A stretch of 64,000 nt of DNA from Dromaius novaehollandiae (Eukaryota; Chordata; Aves; Casuariiformes; Dromaiidae). The notes under the pieces are model-generated. The model searched no databases and had not been told where the DNA came from. It worked only from the letters and a program-made list of their open reading frames with translations. The stretch is taken from NCBI RefSeq assembly GCF_036370855.1, contig NC_088112.1, forward strand, positions 13,136,469-13,200,468. The letters are read 5' to 3'. Both the position numbers and the translations under genes were made by a program. Shown one piece after another: positions 1-11,245 of this stretch (position 1 is the stretch's first letter; the number at the start of each line of letters is the position of its first letter).

Positions 1-1089
1 AGGATATGAAGGATTGTGAGGTGATGATTCTGAATGAATCATTATACTGCAGTCATTTAGCAGTAAGAACTTCCTGATACTACTCTGCATGGGTTTTCCT
101 TGTCCTGTAAGACAAACGTACTTTACTTGACTTTGATATGCTATGGTGCCTGACTTCAGACATTGTGTATAGAGCATTACAAATAGAACAGAGTCTTCAT
201 TCCAGAGCTGGTAATATTTGGATTTTGCAATCTGAGGAAAGACGAGAAACAATTTTTGGCAAATATGATTCTGCTTCTGCTTGAAAAGTATTACGTAGGA
301 TTTTTTAATCATACATTATGACTACCTGATACATATATACTATATGCCTATTTATGTGTATCATGTGTATATATATTTAAAAAAGGAAGTCTGTATTAAG
401 TCTTACATCCTTGGAGCGTTTTCCATTCAACTCATCCTCACCACAATATGTAGTAAGTGAACATGTCTCTTAACACGTGGATGGAGACTTTGGAACCTGG
501 ATATGGATTATGTTTTCAGATATGGCCTTTAATTTTATTAATCTAAATACCAGAAAAAGCAACTCCATGTGAACTTAATGGACTTTAAGTGCGCACTATC
601 ATCATGCACAGGGTCATAAAAGTAAGTTAGTGGCTGAATGGGGTCCCCCCCCACCACCAAGGTTCAAGATGTGGTCTGGCACTAGAGTGGCACACGCAGC
701 TAAACTTGTGCCCCAGCCATGTGCTTACACTGACATTTCTATAGCTGGAAAAGTCCCATTCTGGGACCCAGTGAAGAAACAGACATGTCCTGTGAAGGTG
801 GTCAGAGAACTCTCACTGGCGTTATACTGCCATAAAAGGGAACATTAGACTTACGGGAACGCATTTTGAAAGCTTAATGGTAGGTGGCAGAATCTATTAA
901 CAGGAACAACAAGACAGTCTGCAGGGTTAACAACACAGTGTTGCTTTTCTTTTGAGAAATATTTCTGCACTCTATATTATTTTAGGGAAGAAAATGAAAA
1001 GTATATTGCAGAAGCTTTTGCCCAGCTTCCATTTAGTCTACCCCACTCTCCGGGGGGGCCAAGGGTGTTTTGAACAATATCCCTGCTCA
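1..1089. other. Region left of LSM11, no gene seen
   Basis: This is AT-rich DNA with a short TA/TG-rich stretch near 340-380. Short open frames at 630-848 and 952-1263 have no recognisable protein character. In human the neighbour on this side is THG1L, but no THG1L exon is visible here. Confidence 0.6.
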
Positions 1090-1220
1090 GAAGTGGGAGT
1101 GCCCTCTGAAACAGCGAGAAGGCCCCTGCGCCAGGGCCGGCGGTGTACAGGCTTGGAGGGGAGAAGGCGGCCCCTGAACAGAGGCCTTGATTTAAAGTTG
1201 CACCAGGAAGTTTATCGGAG

Positions 1221-1247
1221 ATGCGGCAGTGGAAGAAACCCCAGTAA
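1221..1247 (+). other. Candidate short upstream ORF in LSM11 5' leader
   Basis: An ATG at 1221 opens an eight-codon frame (MRQWKKPQ) closed by TAA at 1245-1247. It is out of frame with the LSM11 start at 1457 and ends 210 nt before it. It matters only if transcription starts upstream of 1221, which is unknown. It could dampen translation of the main frame if present in the mRNA. Confidence 0.3.
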
Positions 1248-1456
1248 TACCCGAGCGTCCTGACGCCCAGGTGAGAGACAGCGGCCGCCCCCGCGACAGC
1301 AGGCGGTGCTGCGGGTCTCCCCTCCCCGCGCGGAGCAGCCCGGAACCTGCTTGGCTCGCAGGCCGGGCGGGCGGCGCAGCAGCGGTCCCTGGCGGCGGCC
1401 GCCGGGGCGCGCCGGGGCGGCGGGGCGCGACCGCTGCCCGCTGCCCGCTGCCGAGC

Positions 1457-1892
1457 ATGGAGGAGGACGAGGGGGCGGCCGCAGGCGGGGAGCAGCGGCG
1501 CCGCCGCGCCGCGCCCGGGCTGGGACCCGAGCGGCCCCCCAGCCCCAGCCGCCTGGATGTGAGCTCCAGCCGCTTCGACCCGCTGCTGGCGCTGTACTCC
1601 GCCAGCACGCCGCTGCCCTTCCCCGGCGCGCCCTGCTTCAACAACCTGGCCGAGTACGAGAGCTTCCAGCGGGGCCTGCTCCGCCCGCGCGGCCGCCGCG
1701 CCGCCGCCGCCCGCCGCGGCCCAGGCGCCGCGACCCGCGCCGCCCGCCGCGGCCCGCCCGCCGCCGACCCCGAGCGCATCCAGCGCCTCCGCAGCCTCAT
1801 GGTCAACGCGGGCCCCGAGCAGGGGGCGGCCGAGAGCGGCGCCGCGGCCCGGCGCAGGCGGGCGCCGCGCAACGTCCTCACCAGGATGCCCC
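1457..1892 (+). CDS. LSM11: LSM11 coding exon 1 (N-terminal FLASH-contact region)
   Basis: This exon encodes residues 1-145 plus the first base of codon 146. It ends at a GTAAGG donor after the MPC... codons (ATG CCC C|GT). The acidic start MEEDEG is followed by an Arg run and then the conserved FDPLLALY block. The second half is about 80 per cent G+C by eye and is dominated by Arg, Ala, Pro and Gly codons, so the linker is low-complexity. Because of the composition, long open frames also exist in the other + frame and on the antisense strand; those are composition artefacts. Confidence 0.95.
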
Positions 1893-4800
1893 GTAAGGGC
1901 GCGCGGCGGGGCCGCTGGGGCGGGGCGCGGCTGGGCGGCCGCGAGGGGGGCCGGGGGGGCCTGGGGGCAGGCAGCGGCCGCGGGGGGGGGGGGCGGGAAG
2001 GGGGGTTTGGGGACAGGCGGGGGTGGGGGGGCTGGGAGGGGGCAGCCGGGGTGTGGGGGTTTGGGGAGGGGGGTTGGGGTGAGGCAGGCGGGCTGAGGTG
2101 TGGGGCTGCGCGCTGGGGTGCAGAGAGGCTGGGGAAAGGGATGCGGGCTGAGGTGTGGGAGGCTGGGGAGAGGGCTGGAGGTGCGGGCTGGGATGTGGGG
2201 GCTAGGGTAGGGGCTGAGGACCCCACCTGGGGCAGGGGGTGAGAGGGAGTTGGGTGGGCTGGGACGCGGGGTGGGCTGGTGCGAGCTGCGGCGCGGTGGG
2301 GGGATGAGGCTGGATCACCGTGCGGCTGGAGGCCTGTTTTTGGGGTGGGTGAGTCAATACCAGCTGCAACGGATAGCAAAAGGGTGAGTGCTGGGGTCGG
2401 GGGCTGGCTGCACTGATACGTGGTGGGAGGTTTGGGGATAGGGTAGAGCCGAGGACGCTGGCTGGGTGAGGGAAACCCTTGCTGGGAGGTGGCACGGGGA
2501 GAGGTTTTGGTTGGGATGAAGAGGTGGGAGGGCAAGTGGAACTGTCTGGTTTTTGGAAGGAAAGGAGCTGGTCAAGAAATTGAAAAAGGAGAGGAAGCAG
2601 GAGGGTAGTGGCTGGGTCAGGTGTGAGACAGAAAAACAGCGCCTGGATTAGGGAGTTGCAGGCTGGGGGGTAGGAGCTGGAAAATGTGGGCTGGGGTAGC
2701 AGAGGAAAGTGGATATCGGTGAGAAAAGGCGTAAAGTGAGAGTGCTAGGGAAGGAGAGGCTGGAGTTCCTGGGGCAGGTGCGGGGAAAGGAGGGCTGGGA
2801 GACGTTGTGACTTCTGGAGGTGGGTGGACTGGACTTGCAGAGGAGTTTGCTGGGGAACGTGGAGTTTGGAGGTCTGAGCAGTGCTGTGGCTGGGTGACGA
2901 CGGGGTGTGCGTGGGTCAGGGAGAGGGGTGCAGCCCGAGTGGAAAGTGGTAACTGCGTGCTAGGTGAAAGGCTGGGCAAATTGTATGCAGAAACATGGGA
3001 ACGACGTATTCCGCAGAGCTGGTTACTCAGCGATGGCACTGAGTTTGTTACACTGACTTCCTCCTTTGTTACTTGGTTGATTACATCCATCCTCTTGATT
3101 TCAAGGAAAAAGGGAAAAGAAACTGCTGTGCTTTCAAAAGTACTGTTTTTAAACCAAGAATCAGGTTTCAACCCATGCAGCTAGTAGTTCAGTCATAACC
3201 ACAATACAAGTCTGTAATACACCGCTAAAAGTCTTGCTTGCTAACTGTACATCCTGGGGGCATAAATGCAGTGCTGGTGTTTCTAGTGACATGATGATAG
3301 AACCGTGGACTGAAGTGGGAGGGAGCTATAATGTTGCTAAATTCATCATTTGTGATAAGGATATGAGTTTCTTGTGTGAATTTGTATATGCAGTCTAGGT
3401 AATAGCCTTTAAACATTAAAGGGTGCAGTTTGTGCACCTATACCAAGAGCCAAATGACATGGCTGTCAAATGAGATGTAACTTAGGTGCACTTAATTACA
3501 AATATTGCATCTTCATTGGAGGTAAATATCTCTTCTAACCACCAATACTGTGTTAGTGCTCTTTTTTTAAAAAAGCAAAGCCCCAGATGTTCAGGCCTGA
3601 ATGCCTAAAGCAGAACTTTTTTATGCTTAGATGCCAAAACATAATACATTCATTGCCACAGGTGCTACATGATTGTGGATCTCATCATGTCAGCTTGGGG
3701 TTCTGCGCAAATGCAGAAGATCTGTTTGTGTAGGATTCCCCAAAGAATTGACCTTAAATGTTGATATAAAGAATCTGTATTTAGATGACTGATATTTAGA
3801 AAAACCTCTGTAAGAAATAGCTTTAGTGGTGGTCCAGCAAATAAATTAGATGCTTCTCTTCAGAGCGCATGTTTAATCTCTGCATGTCAAAGAAATGAGT
3901 GATTGGACAACGCGGACTTTGAAGAAGACTGGCATAACTGACATGTAAAGTGCTACTTGGTTGTGTGGAGAGTTTTCAGGATAATTTTTAGCCAGAATTG
4001 TGTGCTCTCCCTGGAACTAGGGGCTCTGTCTGCACAGCAGACTGGACTGTGCTTGAAGCTTGGATTCTATGGTGGTGGCTTCCTCTAGAAGTACTTATGT
4101 AATTAGAAGTAATTATGGTACATAATTTGCTGTGTTCCTTAAATTCAGGGTGTCAGAGGTGTAGAATGGTGGCAGATATTTTGCCTGTCATGAGGGATGA
4201 TCTCACGTGTAGCTATAGAATTAAAAAGAAAACTACTGTAGCAGTGCCTGTTTTGAATCAGTTCAGCAGAAGCTATCTCAAATTACCTTGAATTTACTGA
4301 GGGAAAAAGAACTTGTGTCCAAGCGGTTACTGCGGAGCAGTTAGAAAGGCGTTTGATAGTGTTCTGAGTTACTTCAAGTGCTCTGACTCGCTCTGCCCTT
4401 GTTTTTGAATCTTGTCTCTTAATCTACCCTGCGGACAGGGACTTGAACTTAAACTGAGTTTGGATCTTTATTTTGCCTCTCCTGGGGTACTTGCCCTCTG
4501 GCTTACAGTAGTTTTCTAATAATTTTGCAGAATCTCAGTATTAAGCATGTGTTTATCTTACACAAATAGGGAAAAACTAACTAGGTAACTCATTTCCCTG
4601 CAGATTGAAAAATTATTAACACTGGTAATTAGAGCATCAAAAGCTACAGGTGAGTCTAGCTGCATGCAGAGCCTGGTCATAACAGGCTTTGATGCTCGCA
4701 GAAGAGGTATGTTGCAGAGATAAATTACTCACATTGCTGATTTTATTTTTTCTGAGAAGTGAATATCTGGTTATTGAAAGGTTTCTTGGATAATGTGTTC

Positions 4801-7800
4801 TGTCTTTTTGATCTGGTGAAGTTGGAGCCTTATGCAGTGAGGAGAAGTAGGAACAGCATTTGTTACCTAGATTTGGTAGGGCCATAAGGATAATGTTTTT
4901 CCACCAGGCCTTATGGGGTCCTGATAAGCAAAGGCACAGTTGGAAATAAACATTGTACTTCAGTTTTTACAGGAAGTTGTAGATAAACTTCTGATGTAAA
5001 AGTATATTTACCCAAATCTAAAATGATCCTGCAAATTCTCAGGGTTGATTTAGACAAAATACTGTATCTGATTAAAAAAACGTCCATGTGATGTAGTGGC
5101 AGTGTCATCTCTGGCTCCTTTGGAGGACTTGTGAATTGAAAAAATGAGCTCAGTATCAGTTAGGCTGAAGGGAGTGCAGAGACTCATGAAATACCCACCA
5201 TATATAAAGCTGGGAGGTACTGAGACAGCTTATACACTGTATTAAAGCCTTTTTTCCAGCTATCCAGCTGGAGAGAGCTGGAAAGTAGACAGTGCGTTGC
5301 AGATAATAAATGTGATTTAAGTTACTTCAGAGGAAGCTGCTTTATATTTCCATGCCGTGGCCAGGTGTCACCATGCAGCCACATAATGCACATCAGCTGT
5401 CGTGCAGTAACATTTTAGGTCTGCAGTACGCATTTCCTAATGTGCAGATTAAAGCCTTGAGTGTTTAGTCCCTAAAGCGTAAGGTGCGAGTTCATTTCTG
5501 TTTCAGGTGTTTTTATTAATGTGAAGAATTGTGTGAGGTGTGTTTCAGACAAATACTTTTCCTCAGCTATCAGTAATTGCTGTGCAATTCCATGGTTGTG
5601 TTTTCGGAAGCTGAATTTGTCACTGGAAGGGCTTCACCGTGGCACGGGTGGAAGTTGTAATGGGAATAGTATCTACCGCTCTGGGTAATTTACATGCAAA
5701 GATTTGTAGTGTGTAGATGAGGCTTGTCTGTACCAGGTAAGTTACATGTTTTTCTTAATTACTCTGGTTTTATCCTGACCAAAAGCATTACTGTTCTGCA
5801 GTTTGGCATCATTTCGTTGGTGTCTGTTGGTTACAATCTTTGTATTTCTTTGCCAAAGAATTGCACATCTTTGAAGGATGTGTTTTCATGGTGCTGGCTG
5901 CTCAAAGGCTTAACTGAAACAGTACATTTTCATCAATTTAAACTGATCCAATTTAGTTAGTTGAAGAAGTCCTAGTCATCTGTTATTTCTGAATCTCCTT
6001 GTGAAGAAAAGGAACACTTCTGTGTGACAGATCTGATGCTATTCTTGTGAACAGCACATAACTAATTTGGAGTGTTTTTAATTAGACATTTGTCTCTTCT
6101 GGGAACCTCTCTCTGCCTCCGTGAGGTTTTTTCTTTCCTCTGAACCGTGTTTATTTAAAATGAGGATTACCTAGAATGCTTTTTAAATATAGCAAAAAGA
6201 TTTTCTGCTAAGGCTGATTTGGCTACTTGTTATATAAAGGGAGACCTTGATATTTGCTACAGTCTTTGCTGTCCTTGCTGTAAAAGAGGTTTGGTGGTCT
6301 AGTGATTACAGTCACAGTGCATGACAGTGTTTTGGGGCTTCTGTTTTCTTTTATTGTTAAAGCAAGCATTGTTCCAAGATCTGCTGTACTTGTACAGTGA
6401 AGCAGATTTCTACATACTTTCTATACAAATATATTTTGTTGAAAACAAGTGACATTCTCTTTCTGTTTTAGTTCATGAAGGCAGCCCACTGGGGGAACTT
6501 CATCGCTGTGTCCGAGATGGTGTAAAAATCAACGTCCATATCCGCACTTTCAAAGGGCTTCGTGGAGTCTGCACGGGGTTTTTGGTTGCATTTGACAAGT
6601 TCTGGAATATGGTAATTGCTGTTCCAGCCCTTGATTTATATTGAAATTTGCGACAGGTTTAAGCAAATTACTTTTTGAGAAGAGAAATGTGGTATTGTGG
6701 TCCATAAAGCTAATTCGTCCTTGCACTGAGTGCTGGGTTTCAGAGTTAAATGGCGCCTGGTGTAGTACTGGAATGTCTGAGAGATGCTTAGCCATCTTAG
6801 AGGAGGTTTTAGGTGAGAGTAAGGGGGAAATCTGAAGAGTTCCCAACAGTTTCAAGGGTTTGGATTGGAACTCAGCAAGGTGGAATATGAAGATTATCAG
6901 AAGCTTCTAAAGCTTTCTCTACAAAATCCAAATTTCTTGTAGTGGTAGCCAATTTTCTTTCACTAACAAGTTTTCTTTTACTAATGAGTCACTTGTAAGT
7001 CAGAGACAAAAGCAGAGGGTTGTCTCTTTTCCACTCTTTTCTACCTTACGAAGATTTTAAAGACAATGGATGGAGAAAGCAGCTATTAAAAAGTTGTGAG
7101 CCTGGAGCTGTGAAAAGCTTGGAAATAGGTACGAAAAATAGGAGGAGTTTGCAGGCAAGGCTCAGAAGGATTTTGCAAGTAATGCAGAATGGATGCTAAG
7201 CTTTGCAGCTCTGTTGCTTTTACACCTCATTATAACTTAGATGTTAAGAAGCCAGCTCCAAAGCACAGCTTGTTCCTAGGATGGACTGTCCCTGAGAGAG
7301 AGCATAATTCATAATGCTGTGACACAGAGCTGGTTTGAAGGCCCTTTGTGTCTTTTATTTCAATTTTGAACTTTTCATTTCTTTAATCTTCTAGGCCCTG
7401 ACAGATGTGGATGAGACATACAGGAAACCAGTACTGGGCAAAGCTTTCTATGTTGAACCTCAGCTCACTTTAACCAGGGTAGGAAGCATCTCCCATTTTA
7501 ATTTCTGGGGTATCTCACTTTTCAAAGTAGTAGAAGGGGAGCATTGACTGGTAAGCTGTATTTACATTTGAAATGTTTTACTTGCTTTTATTACAGATGA
7601 CTCAAACATGACTTGAACTGAAAAAAACAGTTTTCTGGCCTTTCTGAAGGTACTTTGGCCATAGTTCAGTGTTACAGAAGTTTTGACTTTCAGGTTCCTA
7701 ATATCAGATCACAGTTGCTGCTACCACTTAGTACAATGTGCTGATTTTCTATAAAGTCACTTTGTGCTTTTTGATGCATTTGTTCTGTACTGTCTAGCTG

Positions 7801-9501
7801 GAACTGTTTTCTGTCTTCCAGTAGCCAAGCATTAATTCAGTACTTTGTGCTGTAGCTAATTTGGCACAAATGCATTTTTTGTGCTCGTGAGTGATCCAGT
7901 TCAAATTTGTTCTGAGAGATGATTTGGCAGTTCTTAAATCTGACACGAGTGTTTGTGGAACCATGGTGTTTGTCTCTAAAAAATGATGCAGTTTGTCTGT
8001 TTGGTCGTTTGAACTCCTACTCTGTCTGAGTACTGTGAAGACCAAGCTTCTTCACGCTGCTCCAAAGCAAGATACTCTCTAGGACCAGCTGCATAAACAA
8101 ATGTTTACAAAGTCAAAAACCGAAGGCATGATAGATGAATTTTTGAACAATAAAATAAAAAAAAAATGTGACAGGGCTGTGCCTGTTGAATAATGTAGCT
8201 TTGGGCCTTTTGAAAATCAGAGAAGCATCACAAAAACTTTTACAGTTTCATTGTTAGGAATTTGCTTTTAAATTCATGCCATTTAAATCTATTTTCTAAT
8301 GGATCCCACCCTCCCCTTTTTAAAAGATTAGTTAAAAATAATCAGTTGTCATTGTTCCTTAAGCCCAGTCTCACAGGACTGGCTTTCCATCCTGTTGCTA
8401 GGAAGAGACAGGCTCACCCAGAATCCTTTTCATTTGTCAGTATTTCATAAAAAACTTGCCTACTGACAGAATAAAAGCAGTTTCTTTTCCAGTTTCAGCA
8501 CCAGGTATTCTTAGATTAATGAGTTCATACAGTGCTTTGGATCTGCTGTTCTAGCTTTTATTTTTTTCTGTTGTTTTTGGTCCGCTTGCCTCCCAGAATG
8601 CCCTCAAGGCCTCCCTTAGTTTGTTTTGGGGAGCACAAACGATCTGTCATTTTCTCAGTATGCACTGCTTGATGACTGAGGCTCCTTATCACAAGGATTT
8701 GTGTCCTGCCTAAGGAGAAAAGGATGGAAATCTCTCTAGAGCTATCTGATGACATTACAAGAGGGTTGTGGAAAGAGAACTAATGGAGCAACTTGGTAGA
8801 TTTATGTTGTTCCTGCCATAAGCTAAATGCTACTGCACATCTGTATTGCTCCCCAAATTATATTCTATAGTGATCTCACTAAAGACACCCATGCATGTGC
8901 AAGAGATCCGTTCACCTTATACCACAATTTGACTTTGGCAAGAAACATAGTATTTATTGCTAGTGAAGATTCATCACTAATTGTGTATTGTGACCTCTGA
9001 TTCAGGATCATATATTTCAATACCATGTAGAAGTGCAGAACAAGAGGCCTCCCTTGTTTTATGAATGTAGTCATATACACAAATGTTCCTTTACAGCTGT
9101 TTGACAGACTCAAACTGCAGGAGTCCTCAGCAAAGAAGGGAGCTGACTCAAAGACTGTCTCAGAGGAGCTAGTCCTGACAAATGACTCTCAGATGCTTGG
9201 ATGGAAAGCTGGATCAGGACGAGGGAGAGCAGAAGATGAGCGCGAGAGGCAAAAACGCTTGAGCAGAGCTGGAGAAAAGAAGATGCCAGGTGACAGTTTG
9301 CATCTGGCTATCAGAGGTGAAGCTGATGTGGGTAGCGGGACTGCCCACACAGAGGGTGCCAGTGCTGGTGGTACCCATGCAAGAAGCCAGTCACGGAGAA
9401 AGAAGAGGCCCAAGGTGGATTATCAACAGGTGTTCACACGCCATATAAATCAGATTTTTATTCGAGGAGAGAATGTCTTGCTTGTCCATTTAGCGCACTG
9501 A
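1457..9501 (+). CDS. LSM11: LSM11, U7 snRNP-specific Sm-like protein (4 coding exons, complete)
   Basis: The joined exons 1457-1892, 6472-6611, 7395-7478 and 9097-9501 encode 354 residues; the human protein is about 360. LSm11 replaces an SmD subunit in the heptameric ring of the U7 snRNP. That particle pairs with the histone downstream element and directs endonucleolytic cleavage of replication-dependent histone pre-mRNAs in the nucleus. Visible parts are a long N-terminal extension with the conserved FDPLLALY (residues 40-47) and NNLAEYESF (62-70) blocks, in the region known to contact FLASH. An Arg/Ala/Pro-rich linker and RNVLTRMP (138-145) follow. The Sm1 half spans about 155-205, a charged insertion 221-325, and Sm2 carries the core IRGENV (342-347). 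The long insertion between Sm1 and Sm2 is a hallmark of LSm11. The ATG at 1457 is the first in-frame ATG; the open frame upstream begins only with GTG. Identification is from recognised family motifs. Confidence 0.97.
1893..6471 (+). other. LSM11 intron 1
   Basis: This 4.6-kb intron has a GTAAGG donor and a TTTTAG acceptor. The first kilobase is G-rich and the remainder is ordinary AT-rich sequence. I see no further exon, RNA gene or recognisable transposon in it. Confidence 0.85.
1940..2330 (+). repeat. G-rich, G-quadruplex-prone tract at start of LSM11 intron 1
   Basis: Immediately after exon 1 the non-template strand carries dense runs of three or more G, including a run of about 12 near 1982-1993. 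Degenerate GCTGGG/GGTGTGGG-like units then continue, with decreasing density, to about 2930. This strand asymmetry downstream of a CpG-island start site is typical of R-loop and G-quadruplex-forming segments. It also explains the long antisense Pro/Ser-rich open frame, which I do not call as a gene. Confidence 0.65.
6472..6611 (+). CDS. LSM11: LSM11 coding exon 2 (Sm1 motif)
   Basis: The exon sits between a pyrimidine-rich ...TTTTAG acceptor and a GGTAATTG donor, and is 140 nt long. It completes codon 146 and encodes residues 147-192. This is the conserved core LGELHRCVR through [26 protein letters not shown], the first half of the Sm fold (strands 1-3). The closing codon is the intact ATG of Met192, so the following intron is in phase 0. 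Confidence 0.97.
6612..9096 (+). other. LSM11 introns 2 and 3 (with exon 3 between)
   Basis: Intron 2 is 6612-7394 and intron 3 is 7479-9096. Both have GT/AG ends and AT-rich content. An A-rich stretch lies near 8149-8166. I see nothing else in them. Confidence 0.8.
7395..7478 (+). CDS. LSM11: LSM11 coding exon 3 (end of Sm1)
   Basis: This 84-nt, phase 0/0 exon encodes residues 193-220. It begins [12 protein letters not shown], conserved in LSm11, and ends LTLTR. The acceptor is CTTCTAG and the donor is AGG|GTAGGAAG. Skipping it would keep the frame but remove the end of the Sm1 half. Confidence 0.96.
9097..9501 (+). CDS. LSM11: LSM11 coding exon 4 (insertion and Sm2 motif, stop)
   Basis: The exon begins after a TTTACAG acceptor with LFDRLKLQ and ends at a TGA at 9499-9501, giving residues 221-354. 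Most of it is a poorly conserved, charged and Ser/Gly-rich insertion. The last part, [17 protein letters not shown] then [13 protein letters not shown], is the strongly conserved Sm2 half that closes the Sm fold. The protein ends four residues after the LLVHL block, as is usual for this family. Confidence 0.96.
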   Translation: MFDRLKLQESSAKKGADSKTVSEELVLTNDSQMLGWKAGSGRGRAEDERERQKRLSRAGEKKMPGDSLHLAIRGEADVGSGTAHTEGASAGGTHARSQSRRKKRPKVDYQQVFTRHINQIFIRGENVLLVHLAH

Positions 9502-11220
9502 CTTGGCTGAGCCTTGGTCAGTGTATTTATTTGATAGCATGAACTGCCGCTATAGCTCTCATTGCTATTTAGCATTCTTGTTAAGTATCATGGTACTCTG
9601 ACTGGTTTCCTGCTGCCATAACAAGGTAGTTCTAACTGGGGCATCTTGAGCTTGTTGCCAAAGCAGCCTCCTTAGGTCTTTGTTGGGGGAGGTCTCAGGA
9701 CAAGTTCAGCAACACACTTGTTTCTGTGAGATGAGGGAGATGAGCACAGATCCCAGTGCTCCTTAAAAAGAAGCTCAATGAAGAGAGTTGGAAGAGAGTT
9801 TTGCTGTAGCCGGTTATAGGAGCTAATTGTGGCACACATTTAAGGAGCATAAATTTAGACCTCCACCTGAAGTGAGTCACTAATGCTGTATATTTCACAT
9901 GTTCTGAGTAATCTCAAGAGAAGATTACTGGTGAAACCAATGGTTTATCTACCGTTGTTATATGGATGCGTTCTTTTCCAGACGTAATTCCAGTAGTCAT
10001 TTTGAAATAGTATATAAAAAGGTGGAATGACATACTTCTGATGGCTGTTAGCCTCTTCATAGTTAGCTCTGTAATGCCCTGCATGATAGAAAACCTCTTC
10101 TTAATTAAAAACTGCTTTTTTTCTGTGAATGATGGCAAGATTTTAATTTTTTGGTATCAAAGCTTATGCTCCTATTTGCTGTGCTTTTGCCCTGTGTCAC
10201 CAGCAAGCAGCTAATGTAGCCGATCCAGGGACCTCCATATTTGGACTTTATCTGTGATTGTTGTGGATGCATATCGAAAATCGTATTTTTATCTTTCATC
10301 CATTTGCTACTTGGTGTAATAGTGAAGTTTGAAAAGCTGTACGTTTTCTCAGATTTGAGTGTTTGTGCTGAGCACAGTTGTACTGTATCTAAGCGCCTTT
10401 CGACTTCCCTCTCTTGAAACTAGAGGTGCTGCCTCTCCAGTGGTTCTCACGGAGCAGAAATCTTTGTCTTTCCTATCTGTGTGAATGATGTGGCTTCTAA
10501 TTCCAGTTGAACTGAGCTTTGGAGGTGTGCCTGAGGTTGTTTTGAAGTATAAAAGTTTTAAGTCAAACCCAGCTCATCAGTGGTTTATTTTAGCAGTGTT
10601 CTTAAGGTACTATAGATCAGGCCTGGCTTCTGCAGGTATAAATTGCTTTCCAAGAGCTACATAAAAAGTTTGAGTCTAAATGAAGCTGTTAATATCTAGT
10701 CTGATGTCAAATGACACTAGATTTCACCCTTCTGTTCTTGTATTCATCTCAATTACCTTGTGCTTTGCAGCAGCTCCTGTATTTCAAATTAAGTTAGAAA
10801 ATTGCTAGGACAATGGTTAGAACTGGCAATGGGTAAAACAACTTTTTGGTGCTTTGTAGCAGGTCGCGTACTGCATAATGATGTCGTAAGTCCTCAAACT
10901 GAATGACTGTACTCTTCAGTGACATGTATTTCTGTTGTTACAAATGCAGCATGCTGCTTGCTTGTCATTAGGAGTGTGTCTGGTGCTTGGGGAATTGTAG
11001 AAATCATTTAGCAGCAGTTTCTGGACACACAGAGCAGGTGTATGCCTCTGGGGGAGCCTGAAACTTTCATGTCAACATTTCAGATGGCTAGGGGCTTGGA
11101 TGACTGATCAGCTCAGCCACTGAGCTGCAAACCCAACTTCAGTGTGGCACAAAAGTGCCTAAATAAAAGTACTATTGAGGCAGTTTCGTCAATAGAATAA
11201 ATGAATATCTACAATTTCTT
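9502..11220 (+). other. LSM11: Probable LSM11 3' UTR
   Basis: The DNA after the stop is AT-rich and has no coding character. The first close pair of canonical poly(A) hexamers on the + strand is at 11162-11167 and 11196-11201, which would give a 3' UTR of about 1.7 kb. Further AATAAA hexamers near 12558, 12822 and 12990 could serve longer isoforms. The end is therefore a guess from hexamers only. Confidence 0.4.
11162..11201 (+). terminator. Candidate LSM11 polyadenylation signals (two AATAAA)
   Basis: Two AATAAA hexamers 34 bp apart lie 1.66 and 1.69 kb after the LSM11 stop, followed by T-rich sequence. They are the nearest canonical pair downstream of the gene. Confidence 0.4.
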
Positions 11221-11245
11221 ATTATGTACAGCTTCATTGCTGTAA

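Larger units (their letters stand above)
1090..1960 (+). promoter_or_regulatory. CpG island promoter of LSM11
   Basis: G+C and CpG density rise abruptly near 1090-1130 from flanking AT-rich DNA and stay very high through exon 1. Several GGGCGG or GGCGGG-type Sp1 boxes are visible. No convincing TATA box lies close upstream of the ATG. The layout fits a broad CpG-island housekeeping promoter with the start site between about 1130 and 1440. The exact start cannot be set from sequence. Confidence 0.75.

Noticed and set aside
1229-1456. In-frame N-terminal extension of LSM11 upstream of 1457
   Set aside because: The extension has no ATG (it opens with GTG), and the residues do not look like the conserved family start; the ATG at 1457 fits the family length.
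1306-1896. A second + frame open across LSM11 exon 1 (196 codons)
   Set aside because: Stops are rare in this G+C-rich exon in every frame; the LSM11 frame is fixed by conserved motifs and by correct phase into exon 2.
1192-2535. A 447-codon open frame antisense to LSM11 exon 1
   Set aside because: It is Pro/Ser/Arg low-complexity, created by the G-rich opposite strand, with no domain or splice logic.
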